This document shows positions 42,295-53,855 of a stretch of DNA of 64,000 bases, in pieces (the first letter of the stretch is position 1; the number at the start of each line of letters is the position of its first letter). A program made the translations under genes and the position numbers. The notes under the pieces were generated by a model. That model searched no databases and had not been told where the DNA came from. It was given only the letters and a program-made list of their open reading frames with translations. Source of the stretch: Rossellomorea aquimaris (GTDB lineage Bacteria > Bacillota > Bacilli > Bacillales > Fictibacillaceae); contig JAIVLN010000005.1 of the NCBI GenBank assembly GCA_020524245.1, forward strand, positions 1 to 64,000, given 5' to 3'.

Positions 42295-42735
42295 TCAAAT
42301 GAAGTGAGCTTGTTTCACAGGACTTAACCATCCGATGCTATTCCCTTCAATATCCACTGCAACAAATGTCTTGTCGACTTTTCTCAAGTGTTCAAACATG
42401 AGTGTCTCTGCATCAAAATTACCAGTAGAGATCAGGGTTAATTGGTGGTCCAGCTTTTTAAGAACCGCTTTACTCCCATTAGAGTAAATCACAAGCTTTT
42501 GTACATCCTTCGTCAAGTTGAATCCCTTTGACATGGAATCTACCATTTTCAATTCATAATCAAATACGAAATTAGGAATTGTTTTCGTAATATAGGCGAG
42601 CTGTCTTTCTATAGTATTGATTAATCTTGGAACGGGATTAACAGCTTCAACGAAAAACTGATATAAAACTTGTTCCCGTCCGAAATAATAGTAGGCAACT
42701 TCATCTTCAAGTAAAAAGATCTCATATTTCCGCAC
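42295..42735 (-). CDS. sirA: Sporulation inhibitor of replication SirA
   Basis: A 146-residue protein starting at GTG 42735 after AGGTGAGG. It matches B. subtilis SirA (YneE) in length and in the YYFGREQVLYQFF opening and the GWLSPVKQAHFI end. Family knowledge: made under Spo0A control at sporulation onset, it binds DnaA domain I and blocks new replication. It lies between tkt and yneF as in B. subtilis. A DnaA-box array lies 7 kb away at 35530; any link is speculation. Confidence 0.88.
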   Translation of the reverse strand: MRKYEIFLLEDEVAYYYFGREQVLYQFFVEAVNPVPRLINTIERQLAYITKTIPNFVFDYELKMVDSMSKGFNLTKDVQKLVIYSNGSKAVLKKLDHQLTLISTGNFDAETLMFEHLRKVDKTFVAVDIEGNSIGWLSPVKQAHFI

Positions 42736-42883
42736 AATCCCTCACCTCGGTATACCTTACTTATCCAGTCAGTATACCAAAAATATCCTGTAAGCGCTGT
42801 CATAATATGTAGAATATGCTTGGCTTCTTTTGTCGAAAGAGCTTTTGATTCCCTAAAAATTTTCACCTTTTTTGAAGTAAAAA

Positions 42884-42908
42884 GGATTGACCCTTACCGG
42901 GTCAATCC
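42884..42908 (-). terminator. Terminator of tkt
   Basis: GGATTGACCC pairs with GGGTCAATCC, followed by TTTTT on the minus strand. Confidence 0.88.
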
Positions 42909-42917
42909 AGGAATTCT

Positions 42918-44915
42918 TTATTTATTTAACATCGCTTTTACTTTCGCTATAACATTTTCTACTGTGAAGCCATACTCCTTCATGACTCGGTCACCAGGAG
43001 CAGATGCTCCGAAACGATCGATACCGAGGACATCTCCTTCATCTCCGGTATATTTATGCCAACCATGAGTTGCACCCATTTCGATTGCAAGACGTTTCTT
43101 CACAGCTTTAGGGATGACACTCTCTTTGTAATCCTGTGGTTGTTCTTCAAAGCGGTCCCAAGAAGGCATACTGACTACAGAAGCCTTGATTCCTTCTTTC
43201 TCGAGATCCTCTTTCGCTGCAACTGCAAGAGAGACTTCAGAACCAGATGCAAGAAGCATCACATCTGCAGGTCCATCGTGTGCTGGAGATACGACATATG
43301 CACCCTTACGGACACCTTCTTCGTTCGTACCTTCCAATGTTGGCAGACCTTGACGAGTAAGAACAAGTGCAGTTGGCTTCGACTCACTTTCTAGAGCAAG
43401 CTTCCAAGCTGCAACCGTTTCATTTCCATCAGCTGGGCGGATGATACCGAGATTCGGCATTGCCCGAAGTGATGAAAGTTGTTCAATCGGTTCATGCGTA
43501 GGTCCATCTTCACCTACTGCAATGGAGTCATGTGTCAGTACATATGTGACTGGTAGACCCATCAATGCAGAAAGACGCATTGCAGGACGAAGGTAATCTG
43601 AGAAAACGAAGAATGTTCCTCCGTACACTTTCAAACCACCATGCAATTGCATACCGTTCAACGCAGCAGCCATTGCAAATTCACGTACACCGAACCAAAT
43701 ATTGCGTCCGCTGTAGTCATTACGAGAAAACGTTCCTTTATCTTTCATCATCGTCTTATTTGAACCAGCTAAATCAGCAGAACCTCCAAAGAATTGAGGT
43801 ACACTGTTTGCGATTGCATTCAATGTTTCCCCAGAGGATGCACGTGTCGCAAGCTTATCTTCTCCAGCTTTGTATTGAGGAAGATCTTTCTCCCAGCCTT
43901 CAGGAAGTTTGCCATTGATTGCACCTGTCAATTGACTTGCAAGTTCTGGATACGCTTCTTCATAGGACTTGTATAGGTCATTCCAATCTTGTTCCTTCTT
44001 AGCACCTTCTTCTTTTAATTGTTTGAAGTGCTCTTGGACTTCTTCAGGAACATGGAAGTCTTCTTCAAATGTCCACTTATATGACTCTTTTGTCATCTTC
44101 ACTTCATCTGTACCGAGTGGAGCACCATGTGAAGCTGATTTTCCAGACTTGTTCGGTGAACCGTGACCGATGACTGTCTTCACTTCAATTAATGTCGGTT
44201 GATCTGTGTTTGCTTTCGCTTCAGCAATCGCTTTGTCCAACGTATCCAAGTCTGTTCCATCTTCTACAAACAGCACTTGCCAACCATAGGCTTCAAAACG
44301 TTTTTGAACGTCTTCAGAGAAGGACATGTGTAGGTCCCCATCTAAAGAAATATCGTTGGAATCATACATGACAATCAGACGACCAAGTCGAAGATGTCCT
44401 GCTAGAGAAGCTGCTTCAGAGGAAACACCTTCCATCAAATCCCCATCACCACAAATGCTGTATGTGTAGTGATCGACAACATTGTAATTTTCACGATTGT
44501 ATGTAGCGGCAAGATGTCTTTCAGCCATCGCCATACCTACAGACATTGCAACACCCTGTCCTAATGGACCAGTCGTTGCTTCTACTCCAGGTGTATCTCC
44601 GTACTCAGGATGCCCGGGTGTCTTACTTTCCCATTGACGGAAATTCTTCAAATCTTCCATAGATACATCGTACCCGAACAAATGTAGCAGGCTATATAAA
44701 AGCATAGAACCGTGGCCAGCCGATAATACGAAACGATCACGGTTGAACCAATCAGGATTGGATGGGTTATGATTCATATGCTTACTCCAAAGTTGATAAG
44801 CCATTGGAGCAGCACCCATTGGCATTCCTGGATGTCCAGAGTTCGCTTTTTCGACACTATCAATCGATAATGTACGGATTGTGTTTATTGATAATTGCTC
44901 AATAGATGTTGACAC
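42918..44915 (-). CDS. tkt: Transketolase
   Basis: A 665-residue TPP enzyme. Motifs: [20 protein letters not shown] at the N-terminus, the TPP/Mg site [20 protein letters not shown] with [10 protein letters not shown], and the pyrimidine-domain [20 protein letters not shown]. Family knowledge: moves two-carbon units in the pentose phosphate pathway. It starts at GTG 44915 with AAAGGATG upstream. It is monocistronic, with a terminator at 42884-42908. Neighbours ynzC and sirA are as in B. subtilis, except for the HesB-like gene inserted upstream. Confidence 0.96.
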   Translation of the reverse strand: MSTSIEQLSINTIRTLSIDSVEKANSGHPGMPMGAAPMAYQLWSKHMNHNPSNPDWFNRDRFVLSAGHGSMLLYSLLHLFGYDVSMEDLKNFRQWESKTPGHPEYGDTPGVEATTGPLGQGVAMSVGMAMAERHLAATYNRENYNVVDHYTYSICGDGDLMEGVSSEAASLAGHLRLGRLIVMYDSNDISLDGDLHMSFSEDVQKRFEAYGWQVLFVEDGTDLDTLDKAIAEAKANTDQPTLIEVKTVIGHGSPNKSGKSASHGAPLGTDEVKMTKESYKWTFEEDFHVPEEVQEHFKQLKEEGAKKEQDWNDLYKSYEEAYPELASQLTGAINGKLPEGWEKDLPQYKAGEDKLATRASSGETLNAIANSVPQFFGGSADLAGSNKTMMKDKGTFSRNDYSGRNIWFGVREFAMAAALNGMQLHGGLKVYGGTFFVFSDYLRPAMRLSALMGLPVTYVLTHDSIAVGEDGPTHEPIEQLSSLRAMPNLGIIRPADGNETVAAWKLALESESKPTALVLTRQGLPTLEGTNEEGVRKGAYVVSPAHDGPADVMLLASGSEVSLAVAAKEDLEKEGIKASVVSMPSWDRFEEQPQDYKESVIPKAVKKRLAIEMGATHGWHKYTGDEGDVLGIDRFGASAPGDRVMKEYGFTVENVIAKVKAMLNK

Positions 44916-45120
44916 GACGATTCATCCTTTCTTGTTACACCCTTATTCTATCATTCCTTTCTCATGATATACCCTCTTGTTAAAATTCACAAGGCAGATC
45001 TATAATAGTCGAAAAATTGTAATTCCTGTATGTTCCGCTTGTTTTGAATAAACGGATTTTAGTGTATTTTTACAATCACCCATTGGCATAATTCAAGTGG
45101 TTTTTCGGTGAAGAAACAAA

Positions 45121-45153
45121 AATGCCTGCACCATCTGTTGTGGTACAGGCATT
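45121..45153 (-). terminator. Terminator of the HesB-like gene
   Basis: AATGCCTG...CAGGCATT stem with an inner ACC/GGT pair, followed by TTTTG on the minus strand. Confidence 0.85.
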
Positions 45154-45159
45154 CTATTA

Positions 45160-45438
45160 CTAAGCGATACTTGGTAGTTCGATCGTGAATCGATCATCAT
45201 AATCATCGTAATCCATTGTCATTTCTTCAACGAACCAGATTTCATGCGGTCGGACAAAAAATTGAATACCATCAATTTCCTGTACATAGTCGTCTTCCCC
45301 TGGCAAACCTCGTTCTACCCCAATGCATAATCCCGCTTCACTACCTGCATATCGGCAGAACAATTGTATGCCTTCCCCATTCTTCAATCCTAATTCTTCC
45401 TTATATAACTTTACAGCTGGACTTGTTATAGAGAACAT
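45160..45438 (-). CDS. HesB/YneR-like protein, second copy
   Basis: About 92 residues (MFSITSPAVKLYKEELGLKN). It has the fold pattern of the YneR-type HesB family: GEGIQLFCRYAGSEAGLCIGV in the middle and an acidic C-terminus (EEMTMDYDDYDDRF). It lacks the paired C-terminal Cys of IscA. It is a divergent paralogue of the yneR product at 16944. The ATG at 45438 lies 8 nt after GGGGTGG. It is monocistronic between ynzC and tkt. Confidence 0.7.
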   Translation of the reverse strand: MFSITSPAVKLYKEELGLKNGEGIQLFCRYAGSEAGLCIGVERGLPGEDDYVQEIDGIQFFVRPHEIWFVEEMTMDYDDYDDRFTIELPSIA

Positions 45439-45508
45439 CAGAATATCCACCCCTCACCCGTTGTTATACAACAGTATACCAGAGTTTCATTCTGATGCAA
45501 TACAAAGA

Positions 45509-45544
45509 CAAGCCTGATTTGAATATTTTTTCAAATCAGGCTTG
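45509..45544 (-). terminator. Terminator of the yneA-yneB-ynzC operon
   Basis: CAAGCCTGATTTGAA pairs perfectly with TTCAAATCAGGCTTG; the stop of ynzC lies within a few bases of it. The T-run is weak. Confidence 0.7.
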
Positions 45545-45547
45545 CTA

Positions 45548-45775
45548 TCAATGTTTCCTCTTTTTTTCGTTTTTCAATTTATCGGGGGTTACATCATTTC
45601 CTTCCGGGTCGACGACTTTAATCGACTTAAGTTGGTTTTTGAAACCTCCACGGAAAGCCTTAAGATATTCTGATCTCAGTTTCTGTTGTTCGTCCTTTTC
45701 TTTTGAACTGAGTCCTTCAGCTTTCGATTTTCTTGCTAGCTCATTGATCCGATCTATTTTTTGTTGTGAAAGCAT
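45548..45775 (-). CDS. ynzC: DUF896 protein YnzC
   Basis: A 75-residue basic helical protein: [40 protein letters not shown], then [12 protein letters not shown]. It fits the UPF0291/DUF896 family. In B. subtilis ynzC is the third gene of the SOS operon yneA-yneB-ynzC. SD AAGGAG precedes the ATG. The function is unknown. Confidence 0.92.
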   Translation of the reverse strand: MLSQQKIDRINELARKSKAEGLSSKEKDEQQKLRSEYLKAFRGGFKNQLKSIKVVDPEGNDVTPDKLKNEKKRKH

Positions 45776-45834
45776 ATCGCTAAACTCCTTTAACCAGATT
45801 CATTTTTAAGTGTAACGTATATCGTTTCATATTT

Positions 45835-46500
<666 letters not shown>

Positions 46501-46803
46501 TTATTTGGATGCAATCTGGTTCATATCCAATTTAACAGGAATGGTGACCATTTGTCCCGGTTTGAGCCTTTCAGCTTGTACACCATTATTTTTCTCTACC
46601 CAACTAACAAATGCATCAGCTGTAAACGTATGATCTTTTTTATATTTGGAGGATAAACCCCATAACGTATCCCCTTGCTCAATTTTAATTTTCACATATT
46701 CTGCTTTCGCTTCAGAGTTCGCTTTGACGAATGAATAACTTCCCATTATTGAAACAATCACAATCAATACAATTACGAAAGACCAACCGTTCTGTCTTTT
46801 CAT
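46501..46803 (-). CDS. yneA: Cell division suppressor YneA (SOS, LysM domain)
   Basis: A 100-residue protein: N-terminal membrane helix ([17 protein letters not shown]), then a LysM domain ([20 protein letters not shown]). Family knowledge: YneA delays cell division during the SOS response and is degraded quickly outside the membrane. The ATG at 46803 lies 8 nt after GGAGGG; a longer frame to 46878 would run through the LexA boxes. It is divergent from lexA and is the first gene of yneA-yneB-ynzC. Confidence 0.92.
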   Translation of the reverse strand: MKRQNGWSFVIVLIVIVSIMGSYSFVKANSEAKAEYVKIKIEQGDTLWGLSSKYKKDHTFTADAFVSWVEKNNGVQAERLKPGQMVTIPVKLDMNQIASK

Positions 46804-46821
46804 TACAAAATCCCTCCAATA

Positions 46822-46902
46822 CGAATATCTGTTCTCATTTGATAAATTCATTGTAATAAGAACGTCTGTTCTTGTCAACCGTTTTTCTCGAACTTATGTT
46901 TG
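46822..46902. promoter_or_regulatory. Three LexA (SOS) boxes between yneA and lexA
   Basis: Against consensus CGAAC-N4-GTTCG: CGAATATCTGTTCT (46822-46835), AGAACGTCTGTTCT (46859-46872) and CGAACTTATGTTTG (46889-46902). They lie in the divergent promoter region, so LexA controls itself and yneA, as in B. subtilis. Confidence 0.85.
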
Positions 46903-46963
46903 TATGTTCGCCGAACACATGATATACTTAATGCAACAAACGAGGAGAATTGAGGTGGACAGA

Positions 46964-47581
46964 ATGAAACTATCACGCCGGCAACAAGACATATTGAATT
47001 ACATAAAGTTTGAAGTGAAACATAAAGGATATCCTCCTTCTGTCCGTGAGATCGGGGAGGCAGTTGGACTCGCATCCAGTTCGACCGTTCATGGACATCT
47101 ATCACGTCTGGAGAAAAAAGGCTTGATTCGTAGAGACCCTACCAAACCAAGAGCGATCGAAGTGATCACAGAGGATATGGATACAACCATTCCGAAGAGT
47201 GAATCGATCAATGTTCCTGTCATCGGTAAGGTAACAGCAGGTCAACCTATCACCGCTATTGAAAACATAGAGGAGTACTTCCCTCTACCAGATCATATGG
47301 TAGGAGATGACAATGTATTCGCATTAGTTGTACAAGGGGATAGTATGATAGAAGCAGGGATTTACGATGGAGACATGGTTATTGTGAAGCAACAGTCCAC
47401 TGCCATTAATGGAGATATTGTTGTTGCGATGACGGAAGAAGATGAAGCGACGGTCAAACGTTTCTTCAAGGAGAGAGATTATGTTCGCCTTCAGCCGGAA
47501 AACGCTTCTCTAGAACCGATTATCCTTAAAAATGTATCTATACTAGGAAAAGTTATTGGAGTCTATCGAACCATACATTAG
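46964..47581 (+). CDS. lexA: SOS repressor LexA
   Basis: 205 residues, the same length as B. subtilis LexA. It has an N-terminal winged helix ([21 protein letters not shown]), a cleavage site Ala-Gly in GKVTAGQPI, and the catalytic Ser in GDSMIEAGI and Lys in EATVKRFF. Family knowledge: it represses SOS genes and self-cleaves when bound by RecA filament. The start at ATG 46964 has GAGGTGG 5 nt upstream; the frame upstream to 46904 crosses a LexA box. Confidence 0.96.
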   Translation: MKLSRRQQDILNYIKFEVKHKGYPPSVREIGEAVGLASSSTVHGHLSRLEKKGLIRRDPTKPRAIEVITEDMDTTIPKSESINVPVIGKVTAGQPITAIENIEEYFPLPDHMVGDDNVFALVVQGDSMIEAGIYDGDMVIVKQQSTAINGDIVVAMTEEDEATVKRFFKERDYVRLQPENASLEPIILKNVSILGKVIGVYRTIH

Positions 47582-47590
47582 ATGCCATAG

Positions 47591-47626
47591 AAAGAAGGAG
47601 TGTGGATGATCCGCACTCCTTCTTTT
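47591..47626 (+). terminator. Terminator of lexA
   Basis: AAGAAGGAGTG...CACTCCTTCTT stem (with an inner GGAT/ATCC pair) ending in TTTTAC. Confidence 0.85.
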
Positions 47627-47696
47627 ACTTTGTTTATGATGTGGGTAAAAGCTATACAATATTTCCGGATTGGATATTAAAGTAAAACATTCATAA

Positions 47697-47728
47697 CAAA
47701 AGGGATCACCTCAAATGAGGTGATCCCT
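47697..47728 (-). terminator. Terminator of the M23 peptidase gene
   Basis: AGGGATCACCTCA pairs with TGAGGTGATCCCT, followed by TTTTG on the minus strand. Confidence 0.88.
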
Positions 47729-47739
47729 ACTTATTCGAC

Positions 47740-49098
47740 TTAGAAAAATTGTCTTGGATTAATTGCATTGGACTTGCTCATATTCCATTGTCCTTTATGG
47801 ATCTCAAAGTGTAAGTGCTGTCCAGTCGATCTTCCTGTATTCCCCATAATTCCAATTTGCTGTCCTTTTTGGACAGATGCACCGTTTCCAACATTACGAG
47901 TTCTTAAATGAGCGTAAACGGTTGTGTATGTTTGTCCATTGAGATAGTGGGCAATAAAGATGACATTTCCGTAACTGCTAGAGTAGTAGGATTTGATGAC
48001 TGTACCTGATGCAGATGCGACAACAGGCACTGTTCCACCGCGTGCAATATCGACTCCAGGATGCATGCTTCCCCAACGAGGACCGTAACCAGATGTGAAA
48101 TATCCAGCCGATGGCTTCATGAACAAGCTGTTTGAAACTGATGGTTTCTTTACGGCAGGTTTGCTGCTAGTCGAATTGCTGTTCGAAGAAGATTTGCTGC
48201 TCGATTGGCTGGAAGACGATTTCTTGGCAGCCGCTTTTGCCGCTTTCTCTTTTGCTGCTCTTTCAGCTGCTGCTTTTTTAGCCGCAGCTTCTGCAGCTGC
48301 ACGAGCTGCTGCAGCACGGCGCGCTTCTTCTTCTTGTCGACGTTTTTCAGCTTCAAACGCAGCTTGCTGCTTCCTTAGAAGATCCTGTTCATCTTCTAAT
48401 TTACCAAGCTCTTCGTGCATATGCTTTTCTTCTTCTTTCAGATCGCTTAAGAGCGCATTCTTACGATCGACTTTTTGCTTTAAGCTAGCCTTCAAGCTTT
48501 CTAATTCTTTCATTTGTTGATTTAACAGCTCAAGTTCTTTCTCTACTTTTTGCTTTGTTTCTTCTAGTTTCTGTTTGTCTGTCTTATGTGCTTCTAGAAT
48601 CTCTTTATCCTGCTCCGCAATTTCATTCAATGCGAAAATACGATCAAGGAAGTCTCCAAAGCTTTTGGACCCAAGTATAACCTCTATGTATTGGACTGTA
48701 CCTCCATTTTCATACATCGCTGTTACACGATCCTTGAGCATTTTATCCCGTTCTTCAATCCGTTTCTTCAGAACGGCAATTTCGGCTTTCAATTTTTCGA
48801 TCTCTTCTCTTGTTTTTGCAATGTCTTTCTCTTTTTGATCGATTTTGGTTTCGGTCTCGCCCATTTGTTGATCGAGCTTTTTGATTTCTGCATCAAGAAG
48901 ATCTTGATTGTGTTTGATCTTTTCAATTTCCTTTTTGGTTTGATCTTGTTCTGATTTATTCTGTTCACGCTTTTCTTTTACATCATGAATCTTATCCTTC
49001 AACGATTCGGCTCGTACAACGTCGTCACCCATAAAGCTGAATCCGCCTAAAACCAAGCTCGCTGAGGTCAATACTGCAATAGTTGCTTTACCTTTCAA
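47740..49098 (-). CDS. Secreted coiled-coil M23 peptidoglycan endopeptidase
   Basis: A 452-residue protein: signal peptide (1-~30, ASLVLGGFSF...VRA), a long coiled coil (35-~260) ending in a run of Ala/Lys/Glu, a Ser-rich linker, and an M23 peptidase domain. The Zn ligands are visible in HPGVDIARG and QHLHFEIH. Family knowledge: EnvC/CwlO-like proteins that cut or activate cutting of the wall during growth or division. It starts at TTG 49098 with GGGGGAG upstream. The Ala-rich repeat around residue 260-290 is low-complexity. It is monocistronic. Confidence 0.9.
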   Translation of the reverse strand: MKGKATIAVLTSASLVLGGFSFMGDDVVRAESLKDKIHDVKEKREQNKSEQDQTKKEIEKIKHNQDLLDAEIKKLDQQMGETETKIDQKEKDIAKTREEIEKLKAEIAVLKKRIEERDKMLKDRVTAMYENGGTVQYIEVILGSKSFGDFLDRIFALNEIAEQDKEILEAHKTDKQKLEETKQKVEKELELLNQQMKELESLKASLKQKVDRKNALLSDLKEEEKHMHEELGKLEDEQDLLRKQQAAFEAEKRRQEEEARRAAAARAAAEAAAKKAAAERAAKEKAAKAAAKKSSSSQSSSKSSSNSNSTSSKPAVKKPSVSNSLFMKPSAGYFTSGYGPRWGSMHPGVDIARGGTVPVVASASGTVIKSYYSSSYGNVIFIAHYLNGQTYTTVYAHLRTRNVGNGASVQKGQQIGIMGNTGRSTGQHLHFEIHKGQWNMSKSNAINPRQFF

Positions 49099-49271
49099 TC
49101 TTTCTCCCCCATTTATTTAAATGATTATCGAAATCATGTCAGATTTTGAACTTTTTTGTCCCTCTATACAATACTAAATAATCCCACATAAAAATATAGT
49201 CAAATAGTACAAAGAATTGGTTAGCTCATCCAACACAAGCAATGAACCATTGTTAAATAAGGGGAAAACAG

Positions 49272-49302
49272 AAAAACCCTGGACCAAAAATAGGTCCAGG
49301 GT
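49272..49302 (-). terminator. Terminator of glnR-glnA
   Basis: ACCCTGGACC pairs with GGTCCAGGGT, followed by TTTTTC on the minus strand. The nearest gene end is glnA. Confidence 0.92.
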
Positions 49303-49311
49303 ACTAGAGGA

Positions 49312-50649
49312 TTAATATAGTTGGATATATTGTTCACGTTCCCAAGGGTGAACTTGCGTTCGGAACATATCCCATTCGATTTCTTTCAACTCAATGAAGT
49401 GCTCTGTAGCGTGTGCACCTAGAGCGGAAGTGATGACTTCATCACGTTTGAAGAGTTCCAATGCGTCTTTTAAGGTTGCTGGTAAGTCACGGATCCCCGC
49501 TTCCTCACGCTCCGCTTTATCCATCGCGTAGATGTTACGGTCGATCGGTTTCGGTGCTTCCATTTTGTTCTTGATGCCATCCAGCCCTGCTGCCAACATC
49601 GCTGCCATTGCCAAGTATGGATTTGCAGCTGGATCGACACTACGTACCTCGATTCGAGTACTGATACCTCTTGAAGCCGGTATACGGATCAGTGGACTAC
49701 GGTTACGCATAGACCATGCTACATAACAAGGTGCTTCATAGCCCGGAACAAGTCGCTTATAAGAGTTCACTGTCGGGTTAGTGATTGCTGTAAATGCTTC
49801 AGCGTGTTTTGCAATTCCAGACAAGAATTGCATTGCCGTTTCACTCAATTGCGTTTCTGTATTTTCATCATAGAAAGCATTGTCTTTCCCTTTAAATAGG
49901 GACATGTTCGCATGCATTCCAGAACCATTCACTCCGAAAAGTGGTTTTGGCATGAACGTCGCATGCAGACCATGCTTACGGGCAATCGTTTTGACGACTA
50001 ATTTAAAGGTTTGGATGTTGTCGCAAGTTGTAACAGCATCTGCATATTTGAAGTCGATTTCATGTTGTCCAGGAGCCACTTCGTGGTGGGAAGCTTCGAT
50101 TTCAAAGCCCATATCCTCAAGCTCAAGGACAATATCACGACGGCAGTTTTCACCTAAGTCTGTAGGAGCAAGGTCGAAGTATCCACCCTTATCATTCAAC
50201 TCAAGAGTAGGCTCACCTTTTTCATCGTTTTTGAATAAGAAGAACTCCGGTTCAGGTCCAATGTTGAAGTCTGTAAATCCAAGGTCTTCCATTTCTTTCA
50301 AGATTCGCTTCAAGTTTGCACGAGGGTCACCTTCGAATGGCGTTCCATCCGGATTATAGATGTCACAGATCAAACGTGCGACCTTCCCTTTTTCGGAAGT
50401 CCAAGGGAACACGACGAATGTATCAAGGTCTGGATACAAATACATATCTGATTCTTCGATTCGGACGAATCCTTCAATGGAAGAGCCATCAAACATCATT
50501 TTGTTGTCGAGGGCCTTCTCTAATTGACTTGTAGGAATCTCAACGTTTTTGATTGTACCTAGCAAATCAGTGAATTGTAGACGGATGAATCGCACATTTT
50601 CTTCTTTCACCATACTGAAGATCTGGTCTTTTGAATACTTCGAACCCAT
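49312..50649 (-). CDS. glnA: Glutamine synthetase type I (GSI-alpha)
   Basis: A 445-residue enzyme, the size of the Bacillus GSI-alpha type, without an adenylylation loop. Motifs: [18 protein letters not shown], the ATP-binding [20 protein letters not shown], and the metal/glutamate site [17 protein letters not shown]. Family knowledge: makes glutamine from glutamate and ammonia. In Bacillus it also moonlights by binding GlnR and TnrA. SD AGGAGG lies before the ATG. It lies downstream of glnR in one operon. Confidence 0.97.
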   Translation of the reverse strand: MGSKYSKDQIFSMVKEENVRFIRLQFTDLLGTIKNVEIPTSQLEKALDNKMMFDGSSIEGFVRIEESDMYLYPDLDTFVVFPWTSEKGKVARLICDIYNPDGTPFEGDPRANLKRILKEMEDLGFTDFNIGPEPEFFLFKNDEKGEPTLELNDKGGYFDLAPTDLGENCRRDIVLELEDMGFEIEASHHEVAPGQHEIDFKYADAVTTCDNIQTFKLVVKTIARKHGLHATFMPKPLFGVNGSGMHANMSLFKGKDNAFYDENTETQLSETAMQFLSGIAKHAEAFTAITNPTVNSYKRLVPGYEAPCYVAWSMRNRSPLIRIPASRGISTRIEVRSVDPAANPYLAMAAMLAAGLDGIKNKMEAPKPIDRNIYAMDKAEREEAGIRDLPATLKDALELFKRDEVITSALGAHATEHFIELKEIEWDMFRTQVHPWEREQYIQLY

Positions 50650-50713
50650 GTTTTGTTTCCTCCTAAATTTTTTAATTAGTTTTCATTGCTTATGCATGAA
50701 CAATAGCATTGCC

Positions 50714-51103
50714 TCAATTAAAGAAACGTGATAATTCCCCCTGGATCAGGGATGTCTTCCCGAAACGCCCCGCTTGATATAATTCTTTCTTCAAGTACTT
50801 ATGGATTTCTCCTTCAGTCGGTTCTTTCTTATAGTGGGGCTCAGGAGACTGGATCCCTCGTTCTTTCATTTCAAATACTTCTCGGATTCCAGCCAGGTTG
50901 ATACCACGCTCCAGAAGAGACTTGATCTCAAGCAGTCGATCGACATCATTGAATGAAAACATTCTCCGGTTACCTTCGGATCGGGCCGGTGTTATCAGGC
51001 CGTTTTCTTCATAATAACGGATTTGTCTTGCAGACAATTCAGTCAACTGCTTTACGATACCAATGGGAAATAGAGGCATGTTACGTCTTACGTGATCTCC
51101 CAT
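50714..51103 (-). CDS. glnR: Nitrogen-assimilation repressor GlnR
   Basis: A 129-residue MerR-family protein: winged helix ([24 protein letters not shown]), a wing with EGNRRMFSF, a dimerisation helix and a short glutamine-synthetase-sensing tail ([10 protein letters not shown]). Family knowledge: it represses glnRA when bound by feedback-inhibited GS. The start is ATG 51103 with GGAGGG upstream. It is autoregulated: two GlnR/TnrA boxes lie in its promoter (51147-51186). Confidence 0.95.
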   Translation of the reverse strand: MGDHVRRNMPLFPIGIVKQLTELSARQIRYYEENGLITPARSEGNRRMFSFNDVDRLLEIKSLLERGINLAGIREVFEMKERGIQSPEPHYKKEPTEGEIHKYLKKELYQAGRFGKTSLIQGELSRFFN

Positions 51104-51134
51104 ATCGGTCCCTCCCTTCTGCTGAATTACTATA

Positions 51135-51164
51135 AGTATATGCTATTGTTATGTTTTGTGTCAA
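51135..51164 (-). promoter_or_regulatory. Sigma-A promoter of glnRA
   Basis: -35 TTGACA (51159-51164) and -10 TATACT (51135-51140) on the minus strand, spacer 18 nt. A GlnR-like box overlaps it at 51147-51163. Confidence 0.75.
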
Positions 51165-51186
51165 ACATATGTAAGAAAACCTCACA
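51147..51186. promoter_or_regulatory. Two GlnR/TnrA boxes
   Basis: Consensus TGTNA-N7-TNACA. 51170-51186 reads TGTAAGAAAACCTCACA, a perfect match. 51147-51163, read on the minus strand as TGACACAAAACATAACA, has one mismatch and overlaps the -35 box. Confidence 0.85.
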
Positions 51187-51205
51187 TGTTTTTTTGAGCA
51201 TAGAA

Positions 51206-51235
51206 AAAGGGAGTGCTTTTTTCCACACTCCCTTT
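51206..51235 (-). terminator. Terminator of ynbB
   Basis: AAAGGGAGTG pairs with CACTCCCTTT and continues into TTTC on the minus strand. Confidence 0.85.
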
Positions 51236-51245
51236 AAACCATTCC

Positions 51246-52523
51246 CTATTTACCGATCTTTAAACCACTTTTTGTCATTTCCTTCACAGCAGAAGTGACG
51301 GCTATTTTCACATGCGTATAGGTCAAACCACCTTGAACGTAGGCTTCATATGGTGGGCGGATCGGTCCGTCTGCCGACAACTCGATACTCGAACCTTGTA
51401 TGAAAGTACCAGCCGCCATGATTACATCATCTTCGTATCCAGGCATGTAACTTGGATGAGGGACAACGTGTGCATTGACAGGGGACGCTTTCTGGATTTC
51501 CTGACAAAACTTCACCATGAACGAAGCTTCATGAAATTTTACCGACTGAACCAGATCCGTTCTTGGCGCGTTCCACACTGGTGTCGTATCAAAACCAAGT
51601 TCACTGAGAAACGCTGCTGTAAAAACGGCACCTTTCAACGACTGGCTTACCACATGTGGTGCAAGAAAGAATCCTTGATACATGTCGAGAAGCGTATCAA
51701 GAGAAGCACCCGCTTCCCTTCCTAAACCAGGAGAAGTCAGACGGTATGCACATAATTCAATCAAATCTTCTCTGCCCGCAAGATAGCCGCCAATTTTCGC
51801 CAATCCACCACCTGGGTTTTTAATGAGCGATCCCGCTATCAAGTCTGCTCCTACTTCTGTCGGCTCTTGCTGTTCTACGAATTCCCCATAACAATTATCC
51901 ACAAAAACAATGACATCTGGTTTTATCTTTTTCACAAACGAGATCGCTTCCTGGATTTGTTCAATGGTGAAAGAAGGTCGATCGGCATAACCTTTCGATC
52001 GTTGGATGCCAATCATTTTCGTTTGGGAATGGATGGATTCCCTAATCGCATCAAAGTCCATAGCACCTGTCTCCGTTAAGTCAACAGATTGGTATGAAAT
52101 ATCGAACTCTTTCAAAGAACCTTTACCCTCTCCACGGATCCCGACGATCTCTTCCAACGTATCATACGGTTTCCCTGTAATATATAATAGCTCATCCTTA
52201 GGCCTTAGGACACCAGATAGTGCAATGGATATAGCGTGGGTACCAGAGATGATGTGCGGTCTAACGATTGCTGCTTCAGCACCGAATACATCTGCATATA
52301 CTTTCTCCAGTACATCCCGACCTGTATCGTCATAGCCATATCCTGTAGAAGGAGTGAAATGAAAATCACTCACCTGATGATTCCGAAAAGCATCCAGGAC
52401 TTTCTGTTGGTTCAAAAGCTCTATTCGTTCAATTTCCTCATGAATCGGTTTAATTCTTTCTTCAATTTCTTTTATTAGTGTTGATAGCCTTACTTCGTTG
52501 CTGTTCTCTTCGTATACGTTCAT
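51246..52523 (-). CDS. ynbB: YnbB, PLP-dependent methionine gamma-lyase-like protein
   Basis: A 425-residue fold-type I PLP protein of the YnbB/aluminium-resistance family: [44 protein letters not shown] and the lysine in [18 protein letters not shown]. Family members are called Met gamma-lyase-like, but the true activity in bacilli is not established. Its ATG overlaps the hflX stop (ATGA), and the order spoVK-hflX-ynbB-glnR is as in B. subtilis. Confidence 0.9.
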   Translation of the reverse strand: MNVYEENSNEVRLSTLIKEIEERIKPIHEEIERIELLNQQKVLDAFRNHQVSDFHFTPSTGYGYDDTGRDVLEKVYADVFGAEAAIVRPHIISGTHAISIALSGVLRPKDELLYITGKPYDTLEEIVGIRGEGKGSLKEFDISYQSVDLTETGAMDFDAIRESIHSQTKMIGIQRSKGYADRPSFTIEQIQEAISFVKKIKPDVIVFVDNCYGEFVEQQEPTEVGADLIAGSLIKNPGGGLAKIGGYLAGREDLIELCAYRLTSPGLGREAGASLDTLLDMYQGFFLAPHVVSQSLKGAVFTAAFLSELGFDTTPVWNAPRTDLVQSVKFHEASFMVKFCQEIQKASPVNAHVVPHPSYMPGYEDDVIMAAGTFIQGSSIELSADGPIRPPYEAYVQGGLTYTHVKIAVTSAVKEMTKSGLKIGK

Positions 52524-53794
52524 TCTCGATTAGAGTCTCCCTGTTCATTCAATGTTTGAATCCGGTCATAAATTGGTAGAGTCGGATGAACAAAACCTTC
52601 ACATACATAGACATGTTCGTCTTCGTCCCACTCTCTTCTGTTCAGGATCGTTAATCGCTGCAATTCACTCAACAATTTTCCATCATTTGAAGGGACCGAA
52701 ACCTTATAATGTACCATGGAAGATTTGATCGTCTCTTCCATCGAGTTCAAGAGCTTCTTAGCGTCTCCTTCTCGGAAAGCAGACACATTCAACGATTGAT
52801 ATTCTGTCAACGCTAGGTGGTCAAGATCACTTTTGTTATATACGGTCAGGATCGGAATGTGATCCGCCTCAAGTTCTTTTAATAAAGTAAGGACCGTTTC
52901 CTGATGCTCGTCCCGATTTGGATCAGCGATATCAACCATATGTATGATCAAATCCGCCTCTGTCACTTCTTCAAGTGTCGACCGGAAAGCTGCGATGAGT
53001 CCAGTCGGCAAATCCTGAATAAAACCTACCGTATCCGTAAGCAACGTTAACATTCCACTTGGAAGCTTCAGCTTTCTTGTCATCGGATCGAGTGTAGCAA
53101 ACAATTGATCTTCCTGATAGGCATCAGAATCCGTCAGAACATTGAACCAGGTTGATTTTCCCGCATTCGTATAACCGACCAATGCAATTTGATACGCTTG
53201 GTTCGTCTTTCTCCGTTCACGGTATCTTTGTCTATGAGATGCGACAGTCTTCAATTGGGACTTGATATCTGTTATCCGGTTGCGTATATGCCTCCTGTCT
53301 GTCTCTAGCTTCGTTTCCCCTGGTCCTCGCGTCCCAATTCCACCACCTAGTCTTGAAAGTTGGGTACCTTGTCCGGATAACCGAGGTAGTAGATACTCGA
53401 GTTGTGCCAATTCCACTTGGAGTTTACCTTCCTTGGACTTAGCTCGTTGGGCAAAGATATCGAGAATCAATTGAGTACGGTCGATGACTTTGACGTCCCA
53501 TGCTTCACCCAAGTTGCGCAACTGACTGGGTGACATTTCATGGTTGAAAACGACAAGATCAACTTCAATTTCTTCTATCAGAGATTTTATTTCTTCTACT
53601 TTACCTTTTCCGATTAAGGTTGCTGGATGGAACCGTTCCCGCTTTTGGCTCACTTCCATAACCGGATCGCCCTGAGCTGTCTTCACCAATGCAGCCAACT
53701 CGGACATAGAAGATTCAAAAAGGGTGTCGTTTCTGTCCTGCAACTGACACCCTACTAATAATGTCTTTTCTTTTTCAATCGGTAATCTTGCCAA
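52520..53794 (-). CDS. hflX: Ribosome-associated GTPase HflX (YnbA)
   Basis: A 424-residue protein. The N-terminal HflX domain includes [17 protein letters not shown], then [20 protein letters not shown], and a GTPase domain with P-loop [27 protein letters not shown] and NKSD. Family knowledge: HflX splits or rescues ribosomes under stress. It starts at TTG 53794 with AGGGGAA upstream. It is translationally coupled to ynbB downstream. Confidence 0.94.
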   Translation of the reverse strand: MARLPIEKEKTLLVGCQLQDRNDTLFESSMSELAALVKTAQGDPVMEVSQKRERFHPATLIGKGKVEEIKSLIEEIEVDLVVFNHEMSPSQLRNLGEAWDVKVIDRTQLILDIFAQRAKSKEGKLQVELAQLEYLLPRLSGQGTQLSRLGGGIGTRGPGETKLETDRRHIRNRITDIKSQLKTVASHRQRYRERRKTNQAYQIALVGYTNAGKSTWFNVLTDSDAYQEDQLFATLDPMTRKLKLPSGMLTLLTDTVGFIQDLPTGLIAAFRSTLEEVTEADLIIHMVDIADPNRDEHQETVLTLLKELEADHIPILTVYNKSDLDHLALTEYQSLNVSAFREGDAKKLLNSMEETIKSSMVHYKVSVPSNDGKLLSELQRLTILNRREWDEDEHVYVCEGFVHPTLPIYDRIQTLNEQGDSNRE

Positions 53795-53855
53795 TCTATT
53801 CCCCTGCCTTTATTCAGTACAGAATGCTCATTCTATTGCATTCATCTTATCAAAT

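Noticed and set aside
46904-46963. Longer LexA start at 46904
   Set aside because: It would translate through the promoter region next to a LexA box. ATG 46964 has a good SD and gives the standard 205-residue protein.
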